From NCBI GenBank assembly GCA_032158295.1, contig CM063254.1, positions 1,178,001 through 1,242,000 on the forward strand: a DNA stretch of 64,000 nucleotides, given 5' to 3'. Position numbers and translations under genes: made by a program. The stretch comes from Pycnopodia helianthoides. Its lineage: Eukaryota; Echinodermata; Asteroidea; Forcipulatida; Asteriidae. The notes under the pieces are model-generated. The model made no database searches and was not told the DNA's origin. It saw nothing but the letters and a program-made list of their open reading frames with translations. Shown here in pieces: positions 1 through 10,664 of this stretch (position 1 is its first letter; each line of letters opens with the position of its first letter).

Positions 1-2670
1 CTTTCCCTTTTGTTTTCTGTTATCGATTTTCTGTAGTCTTTCTTGTTAAAATCATTGTTGGAAAAAAAAATTAAAAATAAACACCAGTATACAGAAGAAC
101 AGACACTGAACTGAGAACAGACAAGTTAATCGAGAACCAAATTTGGGCGATAAGAACCGTTTGGTTCCTTTATTCTTGGTGCCACATCTACATCAACCAC
201 GGACTACTTGGGCACTGATTTATTGGGCAACAGGCTATTTACATTTTTTTTAAAGCAAATACACTATAATATGCAGCCATATCTCACTATTCCAAAAAGT
301 TGACGTTTCGGCAACAGGCTCGTTTTGGTGTTCATTTCAAAAGTTGACGTTTCACTCAGTCTGCAATACTGTCTTTAGTTTCTTTTAAGTTGGAGAGAGA
401 GTCTCGATGTTTATTTGTTTTTTTACGCAACTCTAATAAATTGCTTTATTGAATGAAATAAGTCAGCGTGCATTATCAACAAACTCCAAGGAAAATACGT
501 GATAATGACGTAATTGATCTATTTAATTGGTGTTTGTTGAAGACTCGCAGACGACTGTATTTATACGAACGGTTACTTCACGACTAACTCCAACCACAAA
601 TGGGAAAAAGACCACATTTTCGACTAGTGTGCACACATTATTTAGAGTAATTTATCACTTTCTTACAAACATACATGCGTTGAGAAAGTATACCAAATCA
701 TTGTGACTAATTATGAAGACTCATAATAGAGCAGTCATACCAAGATTCACGATGTTTGCGAAGTCAAAAAAGGCGGGAGAATTTGCCATGATCGTCTGCG
801 CGGACACGTGCACTAGGGCCATTATACTTAAACGGTCAGCAATAGTTATTTACGCGTGGATCATTACTGCAGTTGGCTCGCTATCAGGTTCGCTCTGATG
901 CCAGTATTCGTTCCCTTCGACTCGTTTAATTAATCACTCTATTTTGGAAAACAATCTAGTTTTTGTTTGGTTCGTAAAATCCAATGTTATTTGTATACTG
1001 TTTCACAACAACCTCAGGTACATGGCGTAAAGATACCTCGTGACTTAAAATGTAATGGCGAAGTATTGAGGGGACGGGAATATTATGAAACAACTCAACT
1101 CTATTGGTTTGTTGTTTTCCCGCCTACACGGCTACTATTAGGCCTAACTAGAATTCACGCGCTCTATCTACATCTGTAAAATCTCCAGATGACAAAATCA
1201 GCATACAACCCAAACTAGTCTATAAATGTATAATGTTGCCAACCTACCATGTAGAATCATGGAGGTAGGATCTACATCCATTGTAGAATAGATTCAACTT
1301 AAAAATGTATACTTCTTTTAATTTGACTAAAAATAACACAAGTACGTCTTAAAGTATGCAGCTCACATTTATATAAGGCAATCTTTCGTTTGCTCTCCCA
1401 CCCCCACCCCAACCCCACCCCATCCTAGTATACCGAGCAGGACACTGCGTAGAACAATTTTCCTGACATTCTTCATGATAAATGATTTATATCATTGTTT
1501 CAGGTGTATTATCAATTGTGTTTATTATTATCAAGCACTTGAACCGCCCCATGGTGAACCAAACAATTCGGCATCAAAGTCATAAAAACTGAATAATGAT
1601 TCAGACAGAAAGACAAGGGAATCAAGTTAATCTGGACAATCTTCACTGCTCCGAAAACACTCTAAAGTTACCTGCCATTGCGGCAGGTTGCCGGAAGTAA
1701 CTAACGATTCCACGGCATCGCCAATGATGTCAGACACGCTGTTCGTACTTCACCAAGCGGTCGTTTAGCATCTGTCTCATATCCGGTTTGCTTCATAGCG
1801 CGCAAACCCCCCTCCTAACCAGAACTCATGCAGGCAGTTTTGTTTGAATAGACAACGCCTGTACAACTAGCGGGTAAATTATATCAAAATGAGTACCGGG
1901 TCACTTTGAATCACCCGGCCCGTTGATTTGGAGCATTACACGGCAACGCTTTGACTAGCAGTAGCTAACGTGGGTCTAGCTACCCGGACTTTAGATCATT
2001 GTAGAAAGAAGCACCCATTACGCCAACATTTGTCACGTTTAAAACTCTAATCTGCCTTTGTATGTCAGCCATAAATTACTCGACCATCATGGATAAATTG
2101 GAAGGGGTTTTACTCGGTTTTAATTGGTCGGACATGTAGTTGTAATCTTCGATTGGAGTGATGAGACAGACGGTCTGAGGCAGGCTTGAACTTGCCTGTC
2201 GGTAAATGACTGTAAATTACACTTCATCTTTGGTAGTTGGTTTCTTTTTGTGTGTGTGGGCGTGGTTGGTCGTTGGGGGCGCTTTATTGATACAGCTTAC
2301 TTTAGATCATCACATCGGTCATTATGTTTCCTTTCTAATCACAGTTCTGTTTCCCAATGAATACATTAAAAACATTAAATTGTGGACACAACTGAAATTT
2401 GTGTCTATCAGCTTTCGTTGAGAATGCAGTACATGTATCCATGCTCAAACTATATTGGTTCATAGAAGTATAAGGAAACAAATTCCTCTATCTCCCTTCC
2501 CACTCTCTCCTCCCAACCAACGATGCTTTAATCCAAAACAACCTGCGAGCGGAATGACGATTTAGAACAAGTTTTAAGAGGTAGCGCTGAACCATTATAC
2601 AAGTTTGTGGTGTATCACCGTCTTTACATTCTGGACAAAATTAAAAACGTACATTATGTTTTCTTTCCAG
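1..2670 (+). other. nkx6: Nkx6 last intron, 3' part
   Basis: This stretch lies directly 5' of the last Nkx6 exon and ends in a clean acceptor, a pyrimidine-rich run followed by CAG at 2668-2670. I looked for the preceding exon, which should encode the first 46 residues of the homeodomain, and did not find it here, so it lies left of the window. The DNA is AT-rich with no convincing coding. It contains a C-rich tract at 1396-1425 and a 15-bp direct repeat (AAAAGTTGACGTTTC at 295-309 and 339-353). The short open frames at 713-898, 967-1179 and 2206-2421 have no recognisable protein character. Confidence 0.7.
1396..1425 (-). other. C-rich tract, G-quadruplex motif on the - strand
   Basis: On the - strand this reads as four runs of four or more G separated by loops of one or two bases, which is the strongest form of the G-quadruplex pattern. 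It lies in the Nkx6 intron about 1.2 kb before the last exon. Folding and any role in transcription or splicing are inference. Confidence 0.5.
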
Positions 2671-2931
2671 GTGTGGTTTCAGAACCGGCGAACGAAATGG
2701 CGCAAGAAGCACGCGGCAGAAATGGCCAGCGCTAAAAGAAAACATGACTCTGAGACCGAGCATCTCGCTGCTGAAGGATCAGACCTAGATGACGGCGGGC
2801 AAGGGCACCATGGACGCGGTATCAGCAGGGTGGTAGACCATTCCACCGGGCCAGGAGACGTCAAAAGAAGGCGGGAAGAGTGTGGGTTCGCTGCTGCATT
2901 GGACTCATCAAATAGCACATCAAGTTTATAG
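2671..2931 (+). CDS. nkx6: Nkx6 homeobox transcription factor, last exon
   Basis: This exon encodes 86 residues and ends at TAG. It starts with [18 protein letters not shown], which is homeodomain residues 47-60 (W48, F49, Q50, N51, R53 present) followed by the block typical of the NK6 family; [10 protein letters not shown] after it is also NK6-like. Nkx6 proteins are DNA-binding repressors that pattern the nervous system and the endoderm or pancreas in other animals. The exon begins in phase 0 after a pyrimidine-rich run and CAG, at codon 47 of the homeodomain, where Nkx6 genes are known to be split. The tail of about 70 residues is acidic at first (GSDLDD), then Gly/His-rich with a basic KRRREE patch. 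It is not close to the vertebrate tail as I remember it. The N-terminal part of the protein lies left of the window. The frame is intact. Confidence 0.95.
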   Translation: MWFQNRRTKWRKKHAAEMASAKRKHDSETEHLAAEGSDLDDGGQGHHGRGISRVVDHSTGPGDVKRRREECGFAAALDSSNSTSSL

Positions 2932-3324
2932 CTCAATCGCCCTACCTTATAAAGATAAAGTCTAAAAACTCAAGGAAACAAAACCTTACGGAGTGTGCTA
3001 TTTAAACAGCTTGGGTGAACTACACGTTCTGGAGTTCTTACTACCAGCTCGAACACATGTCGTAGATCATGAAAGTAGTCCCTGGAACTCTTCATCAGGC
3101 AATTAGTCAGGATTATGTAAGTTATTTTATAAGCTATGGTTACCAACCAAAAGCATGGACTCTGCCATCAGATACCAGTTCAATTATACATGAGTCTAGG
3201 AACTATACTGCTATTACAAAAAATGATGTGACCGGGAACGAAAGAAGCTTGTACAGCAAAACAGTGATGTAATTATTTTGTTCATGGTCGTTTGTTATGT
3301 TTCACATGAAGTCATGGTAAACAG
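2932..3324 (+). other. Probable Nkx6 3' UTR, start
   Basis: This is AT-rich sequence directly after the stop codon with no further coding character. The open frame at 3069-3272 has no recognised domain. I see no AATAAA signal close to the stop. The first AATAAA on this strand that I noticed is near 5579-5584, so the end of the transcript is not determined and the UTR may run through the minisatellite. Confidence 0.35.
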
Positions 3325-3630
3325 GGTGGTTTAGGGGCTGCAAAGGACGGTCGAAGAATCACACAGGGGTTAAGGTGGTGGTTTAGGGGCTGCAAAGGAC
3401 GGTCGAAGAATCACACAGGGGTTAAGGTGGTGGTTTAGGGGCTGCAAAGGACGGTCGAAGAATCACACAGGGGTTAAGGTGGTGGTTTAGGGGCTGCAAA
3501 GGACGGTCGAAGAATCACACAGGGGTTAAGGTGGTGGTTTAGGGGCTGCAAAGGACGGTACAAGAATCACAAGGGGTTAAGGTGGTGGTTTAGGGCTGCA
3601 TTGGACAGTCCAGAGTCACACAGAGGTTGG
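3325..3630. repeat. 52-bp minisatellite, about 6 copies
   Basis: Tandem units start at 3325, 3377, 3429 and 3481 and are practically identical. A fifth at 3533 has a few changes, and a sixth at about 3583 is degenerate and incomplete. Each unit begins GGTGGTTTAGGGGCTGC and ends CAGGGGTTAAGGT. The identity of the first four copies points to recent amplification or ongoing homogenisation, with decay at the right edge. It starts about 390 bp after the Nkx6 stop codon, so it may be transcribed in the 3' UTR. Confidence 0.95.
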
Positions 3631-4014
3631 CGAACAGTAAAAAGAAACAATAGTTACAAATGTAAACTGTGACCATCAAAAATAAGTCAATAATAACAGC
3701 CAAAGTTGTATCAAATTGCTTCTTTGTGTTTAAGAGCTATTCACTTTTCTTTTACTAAAAATCTTGCTCTTTAAAGGAAAACTACTTCAAGATTCATTTA
3801 ATTTAGTCCTAAATTATGCATCCATCGTGGCGAAATACATTGTTAATACAATGATTCTATACAGTAAATGTGTGAAAATAGATTTGTGTTTTATTTCATC
3901 TCATTTTGGTCATCTTGGTCGTATTCCCCATGTTCCCATTGCGATTGATCTCGATCTCACGTAATGATAAAAGGGACCAGACGAAGTTTTCATGCAGACC
4001 TCGTTTTTTTCATA

Positions 4015-4162
4015 GGCCCTTTTCGTAACCACGGCTTTTGCTTATAGGCTCCAGCTTAGGCTCCGTCAGTATTTTTTCAAACGTACACCTTCGGCACGGG
4101 TCTTCAATGAGACCAGCGGCGCCTGAGCCGGAGCACAATACTCAGCCGTGGTTTCGAAAATG
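4015..4162. mobile_element. MITE-like element, GGCCCTTTTCG family, copy 1
   Basis: The left end reads GGCCCTTTTCGTAACCACGG. The right end reads GCCGTGGTTTCGAAAATGC, which is its imperfect inverse, so the element has terminal inverted repeats of about 25 bp. The inner arms also pair (GGCTCC against GGAGC). It has no coding capacity. A second, better preserved member lies at 28231-28389. It would be a non-autonomous DNA transposon or a foldback element. Confidence 0.65.
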
Positions 4163-4179
4163 CTCTATCACATCGATCA

Positions 4180-4349
4180 GGGCCCAATTTCATAGAGCCG
4201 CTTATGCAGAAAATATTGCTTAACCATTTTCTGCTAAGCAGAAGTCAGCAGGATACCAGTCACAAATTGAACATGTGACATGGTTGTTTGGCTGGTAACC
4301 TTATTCTGGTAATCTTTTTGTGCTTAAGCAGCTCTATGAAATTGGGCCC
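4180..4349. mobile_element. MITE with GGGCCCAATTTCATAGAG termini
   Basis: The left end GGGCCCAATTTCATAGAGC is matched by the perfect inverse GCTCTATGAAATTGGGCCC at 4331-4349. The inner parts also pair (CGCTTA against TAAGCAG). The element is about 170 bp, non-coding, and starts 17 bp after the previous element. I recall this terminus as common in echinoderm genomes but cannot check it here. Confidence 0.85.
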
Positions 4350-4794
4350 AGAACTGGAAAAAAAACAAAGACGGTAAGCTATCATGTTACCCCATCTTTT
4401 CTTTACTTCGAGTCATTTGAAATTATGTCAATTCTGACATTCATCCCGAACCATTGTGCTCTGTTTACATACAAAATCACTACAAACTGTTTTCTAAGAT
4501 AGCTGGCTGAATTAAAAATTAGTTCAGTCAAGTATTGCGAGATGTTGACCCATTTTACTGCAGATTATTTTACACAATGTCTGCGTAAAAATTTCTTATT
4601 TATAAATTAATATATTTTGCATATTTCATGAGTCAAATCAATAATGTTTAGAAGAAAAGGATTTAAAATGAATAGCACCAGTTTGGTACAGTTTTTTTTA
4701 TATTATGAAGTGGCCCTGCCAATAATTATATCGTTTTAACAATCTGAAATAAGTATATTAAACAAAATGTGTAAACTATTGTTTGACTTGTATC

Positions 4795-4926
4795 ATTATC
4801 AGTGAACTACTTGCGCATAAGTGCTCAGCGAAACAGGTTACCAGCCAAATTACCATGACACGTGTAATGTATGTGACTGGTTCTCTGTTAATCATACATA
4901 TATTTTTAACAGCTTTATGAAATTGG
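4795..4926. mobile_element. Degenerate relative of the 4180 MITE
   Basis: The right end AGCTTTATGAAATTGG matches the terminus of the element at 4180-4349. The inner block GGTTACCAGCCAAA is the inverse of that element's TTTGGCTGGTAACC. The left terminus is not preserved, so the boundaries are approximate. Confidence 0.5.
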
Positions 4927-5119
4927 AACTTTGGCCAAAATGTTATAAAGCTTTAAGTAGAAAATATCGCCAAGACCAAAAATGAGTATAGCTAGAGCAC
5001 CAGTATAGCAGCAATGTAAAATAATTATGGCATTATGGCAACCTGTTTTGCTGAGCAAGATTTTTTTCCTGAGCTGAGCAAATTTTTGAAATAATGACCA
5101 ATGTGTTATGGCTATGGCT

Positions 5120-5245
5120 GTGTCCAAATTAGCGGCTGTGGCTGCGGCTTGAGATCGTCACTTGAACAAGCAATGAAGTTTGGATGTCCATAGCAACATT
5201 CTTAGCAACAGCCGTAGCCGTAGCAGCATCTGCTAATTTGGACAC
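5120..5245. mobile_element. 126-bp MITE with GTGTCCAAATTAGC termini
   Basis: The ends GTGTCCAAATTAGC (5120-5133) and GCTAATTTGGACAC (5232-5245) are perfect 14-bp inverted repeats. Next to each lies a GGCTGTGGCTGCGGCT-like block (inverse: AGCCGTAGCCGTAGC), so almost the whole element can fold back. It has no coding capacity. Confidence 0.85.
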
Positions 5246-5249
5246 GGAC

Positions 5250-8200
5250 TATTATTAGTATTTATGAAGATTGATTCAGATGCTGATTGCAAAGTTAACT
5301 ATGTAAGACACAAAGTCAAACGGTTCATCGTTATAACATCTGCAGCACTTAGATTCAGTGCCGACATTTCTGTTTCTGCTATTGTACGCTTCCCTAGAAA
5401 AAGTAAACAATAACAAGATGCATTTGTTGTTGTTTTGTGGTTGTTGTTTTAGAGCAAAAGCTTTAGACTAAAAATGATTTGAGAAGGAACGTTCCTGTAA
5501 TATAGGACGGGACAGACGAATGTTTCAAACTTGCCAATTGAGATAGCGTTATTATAATTGCCAAATAACCGTTTGTTGAAATAAATGCAGGACTATTTGC
5601 GTCATTTCTCAAGAGAAGCGAATGTAGATTGAGATTTGTGCATCAAACTTGCAAGTTGAATAGCCACCAATTACATTTAATAGGAATCTTATTTCAACAA
5701 AATTATTTGTAAGAAACTTTGGGTACTTTTCAGAAATAAAATTTCAATCATTTTACTGGAGTTTTCACTTGGTGTAAATAATTGATTTGTGTTTTTTAAC
5801 AGGTCACTAAATATTTTCTCCGAAATTAGCTTGAAATAATTTCGATCATTTCGCATACTTTGTAAACAAACAAATCGAAGTATCAAATACTTTTGTAATA
5901 ATTGATCTTATTTGCAAATGGGTCACAGACTGGTTGTCACTGTCGGATTTGCTTGAGCTCATTTTTCACATCATTAGTAAAGGAACTCATGTCAGGTGAA
6001 CAAAATGTCTTGATACTGTGATTATCTGTTTTTAATTATCAAAAAGAATGAATCGGCAAGAAGTAACCAACGATTTGCAATCACCATGGTTATTTGTCTT
6101 TTTTGTGATAACCCTATACTTTACGTTGAGAATTTATGAAGGTTTTTCCTAGCGGGGAACCTTGCAGTAATTGTTATAAAAATATATAATACATTTGAAC
6201 TAAACTACTCCTTTTCTATTTATTATCACATTATTGACAGTTCTATACAAACCTTGCTCCTCTTGTAACATTAACAGCTTTTATTTATTACACAGTGAGG
6301 TCTAAGTTCCCCGAAAATAATTCTTACAAAATATAAGATTCAATCAGCTTTTGAAATTAGAAGAAACACTTTTTATTTTGCAGTTTAATGAAAATGCACA
6401 CTGCTGTTGCCGAAGAAAATGCATGTAATGAACACTATTCATGATTTGTACACTAATAATTATATAATGTAGTAAATAAGAGAACAAAACATTCGTACAC
6501 CAATGTAAAAGTTTCCTGACAAAATTCTAGAAAATGTCTGCAACTTTTCTGATTATGTTTCAACATATGCTATAATGATTGTGTTTACTGGTTTGAACCG
6601 ATAAGAACTGACAACGTGTCACACGTTTGGAGAAAGAAGCAGCTCGAGTCCCCCCTTAAATCTACAACTAGTTTATTTTGAAGACCCTTCTCTGTTGTTT
6701 GATACCAACTGGTTACAAAAGCTATTGAATCTCGTCGCTAGGTTAAAAGTTCGTTTTTTTATCTCAGTATTTAATCTTCCATATAGCCCTGCTGGTAAAT
6801 ATAGACTTAGACCCGCGTCTCTTTGTAATTTTTGTGTAAATATTGTAAATAAACAGTGAAGTTTGCCAAATACATATTAAAACATTATTGTATACCAGAT
6901 TAAATGATAATAACTTGTGTGTTAGTCTGGTCTGTTGGTAGTATAAGCTTGTCACTTATGTATAGAGATAATAGCGTGGGTTCAGTGGACAATGTAAAGC
7001 AAGTTTGACCCCATCACTGCCACCGTTTTCTGTCAAAGTAACAAAATCTGTCACCGTAAGGGTCATTTTACGAGTATGACATGCCGTTATACACGCTTCT
7101 CGTTCCCCAGCATTACCTCATAATAGTTTATCCATTGATTGATGCGCGAATATTAATCTATTTCCTGTGAACATTTCAGCAGATTTAGATGTACAATTTT
7201 AAGAGTAATGAACAATTAAAACTGTTCCCTTGTCCGTATCGTTTGCGAGGTATTTTAATTTAATTTTAAAGTTTATTGTTTTTGATTGACAAGCTCGTTC
7301 TTGGCTTGCTATTTGTTAAGTGGTATTTGCTCTTTATAACAAGTAAAACAATTCAACTTGATTTGGACGGAGAATCTAATTTTATTGTGTTGTGGTTTTT
7401 GTCTGTTTTTGTTTTGTTCTCTTTTGTTTCGAGGGATTTTAGCTGCTCTGACAGACACGTGACTAATGCTACTAATGCAAGCTATGAAAATTGCGCCCTC
7501 ACTAGATTTTTGTAAATTGACCAATAGCTATTCGCTCGACCCCACCGGTCACATACAATACCGCTGGGATGGGCTGATACTAGTATTGTTGCATGATGGG
7601 AACGATCGCACAGGGGACCGGCGCGGCGCAATGTGAACAATCACAACATGTACACACACAAAGAAGAATTTTAGCAATAAAGCCCCGTTTTAAGTACAAG
7701 GCAAAGAACGAAAACAGTTATTTGCAATGGATTTGCTCAAGAGAGCTAAATTTTTATTGAATGTGGAATATTTCGTTAACGGGAGGATGTGACCTGGGGT
7801 GGTTAGGTCAGGGGGCATGGTTCAATGCGCATGTGCATACATCAGCCCAACCAAGCACCTTTGGATGTGGCGCTAGGACCGAGCGTATAATAGCTAGAGC
7901 TAAGCCTACATGAAGCTTTGCTTTTTTTCTATTAAAGCCAAAGCTATAGTCACTCATTTTGAACGGAACCTCGTCTGGTTACCGTTGCTCTCCTTCTATG
8001 ATCACGCACACATTGTCTCGATTGGGTAAAGGACAACATGAAGGGCGCCCTCGCACACCTCTGTTATTGTTGTGTGTTGGCCTAAATTGCGGGGGGGGGG
8101 GGTACCAATGCTGTGCACTAAATATCCCTCAATTATTCCTATAGCAAGCTGTGAGTTTTATGAATGCAAATAGTTTTTCCCCTTCAACACACCTATAATT

Positions 8201-9685
8201 GCATAAAAGCACAACAGCCATTCGAAACGAACAGTTATAATTCAGTTTCCAAATTGCTGACTCCACCAGACGATGAGGCTCACAGTCGTGGGGAGTAACG
8301 CTAGCAGTTGCCCGCCAAAACAGCCTCGTATGCAGCCGGCAATACACGGTGACAAATCGTAAAGTCATCAGCGAAAAAATATTTTAATCTACCGTCAAAC
8401 AGACCAGGTGAAGTTATCAAATTGTGTTTAGCGGCTTATTAAATATTAAATTCAGGAGAATATGTCGCTAGGTAGCTGAGGGTTGGAGGGTAATTATAGT
8501 GGCTTTTGACAGATGGTGGCGTCATTTATTAAATCGATTTAGTATAAATCGTGTAGCTAGCCCTCGGCACCACTCATTGATGTCATGTTCCAGTTTAGCT
8601 TTCATGTTATTAATGAGAAAAAATTGAAGTGGAATGTTATCAAATTCACTCCAGCACCCAACCAAGTTCATCAAAATACTGATGTCAAAAAGGTACACAA
8701 AATATACAAACTCGACACACGGACATGCAATCGAGAACATCGATTCAGTGTGCAGTGTACCATTACCCCCACATTCTTATTGAACATTGAAGCGCCCTCT
8801 GTTGGTGACATTAACTCATTAGTGCTTTTGGAGCATGGGTAATGTTATTCTTGACATCATACTTCAATTCAAAAACAAAAAGTTAGTGAAGACTGCCTCA
8901 GGCAACGAAGCAACGTCTTCAAGTCCAAGATTGACAGGGCGATCTTTTTCTCAAGTCTTGTGACGTCATGTAAAGCTTAACTCTGCCTGCAACGTCAACT
9001 GTAACTCCCTCCCAGAACATAAACTCTGTGACTGTCAATGCCAAGCACTGATTACAACGATTGCTTTTACAACAACCAACGTCTTATTAATGTAATTAAA
9101 AAGTTGGGTATATATCGGACTATTGTTTAATTCCACTGATTGCTAGCAACCCCGTGCCTCGGCAAAGATTATTACCCGATGAAACACCAAAATAAACATT
9201 CCCTCTTTCAATACCCTGATGTTTTCTTTAAAAAGACTCTTCTTGGACACCGCAGTTTCAGGTCATGCTGCACTGTGTTGTAGATTTTATCAGAGTGTTT
9301 GTCTGAATTCGTCGTACTCTTCAAGATCTCCTTTTCCTCTCCTTGACCAAGCATCTTAGCATTTCTGCACACTGTCCCACTCTGGTCTATAACCCACACT
9401 AACAGAAAGTGTGGTTAATTTTATAAAACGCAAAGCTCATTTATTTTAAGAACCTTTTGATGACTGTGACGGTGATGGTGAAATAGTTACCATGACGTCG
9501 GGAAGGATGAAGAAAGGTAAAGTGGCGATGACTCGGATCGTAAAGAAAGGAAGGTTTTCACAACATGGTGGTTCTCTATGTTTTTAAAGCGTGTATTTTC
9601 TTAAACTGCTCCTTCATCCTAATATGGTGTGTTTTATATCAACGTCATCATAACACGAAGATCCATCGAGTTGACGCTCCTACTC
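5250..9685. other. Intergenic, nothing recognised
   Basis: This is AT-rich intergenic DNA. I see no protein-coding segment with family resemblance, no RNA gene and no clear inverted-repeat element. A run of twelve G lies at 8091-8102. The open frames here, for example 7276-7515 and 8585-8842, are short and of random composition. Confidence 0.5.
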
Positions 9686-9689
9686 ATTC

Positions 9690-10660
9690 ACTACCAAACA
9701 GCCTCTCTAAGATTTGATTAAGAGTATAGCCTTGCCAGTCACACGCCGCTAATTAATGTAATTGAAGGGGCGGGAGAGGTCGACTCGGTGTTTTTATTTC
9801 TGAGCGAACGTGGAGCTTCAATCAGCCCTGACTGCTGCATGGTTGTGCGGTAGCGTTCCGGGTGTGACTACCTCCACACCCGCAAGATAATTCCAGCACA
9901 AATATACAAGCTATCTCTCACGTCCGCGGCGAGCGCAGCCTCGAAGACAGAGTCTTCTCATGTCTCCTTTATCCTGAGTATTAAATTTAATTATATTGAG
10001 AAATGAAGCCAATCACTTGAGCAGAGAGAAGGAAATGAAGCCCATAAAAAGTAATCGAAATAGGATAGCTTTCAACTAGATCTAATCAAGGTAGCAGGCT
10101 AGAGCTGACATTCTTGTAGTTTTTGATTTAGTTGTTACCGTGATTGCAATAGCACTCGGCGGGCGCTGCGCCGTTATCACTGCCGAGAAAGCAACTGCTT
10201 CAGCCCGTCTATCTTCAAGAGATCAGTGGATGTATGTTATGGTTTCAGGCACTGTGAGACAAATCACGTAATCATATCAATTCCAACAAGTTTCACAAGA
10301 AAACTAAAAAATAAATAAAAAAAAGGTCGTGTTACTGGACGACAAGAAAAAAGAACAAGAAGGAGAAAAAAGTGTCGAGTGTTTTAGGGAGAAAATTGGC
10401 GGGTTTATAAAACGGCGCTGTGCGTGGCCACAGACGGGCGAGTAACGGCGAGACAATCTTTAATTGGATAGGTTGACTATTTGTGATTGGGTTAGCTTTA
10501 CCTCACGGGGATTTAACTTTGATTGAGGTTCATTCTACATGAAGGTTGTATTGGGACTTCTTCATTTTGATTGGAAACGGGAGGTAACGTGCCCATAAAT
10601 TGAAGACGGTTGACCAATTTTATCCCGCCGTAAATATGCCACAAAATACATACCGTCTTT
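9690..10660. promoter_or_regulatory. Candidate enhancer block with a T-box-like palindrome
   Basis: Base composition is more balanced than in the surroundings and binding-site-like words are dense. A double homeodomain core CTAATTAATGTAATTG lies near 9750, followed by a GC-rich GGGGCGGG. At 9861-9880 two T-box half sites face each other (GGTGTGA and CCACACC). Further right lie ATTTAACTTTGATTGAGG, a TCF-type word, and GATTGG words near 10480 and 10570. There is no coding frame. The call rests on texture alone. Confidence 0.3.
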
Positions 10661-10664
10661 GGTG

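Noticed and set aside
1..2600. Search for the preceding Nkx6 exon
   Set aside because: No frame here reads as the first part of an NK6 homeodomain next to a splice donor, so that exon must lie outside the window.
3069..3272. 67-residue open frame after Nkx6
   Set aside because: Lies in the probable 3' UTR and has no family resemblance.
3325..3630. Regular repeats considered as a CRISPR-like array
   Set aside because: The units are head to tail without unique spacers, in a eukaryotic genome. It is a minisatellite.
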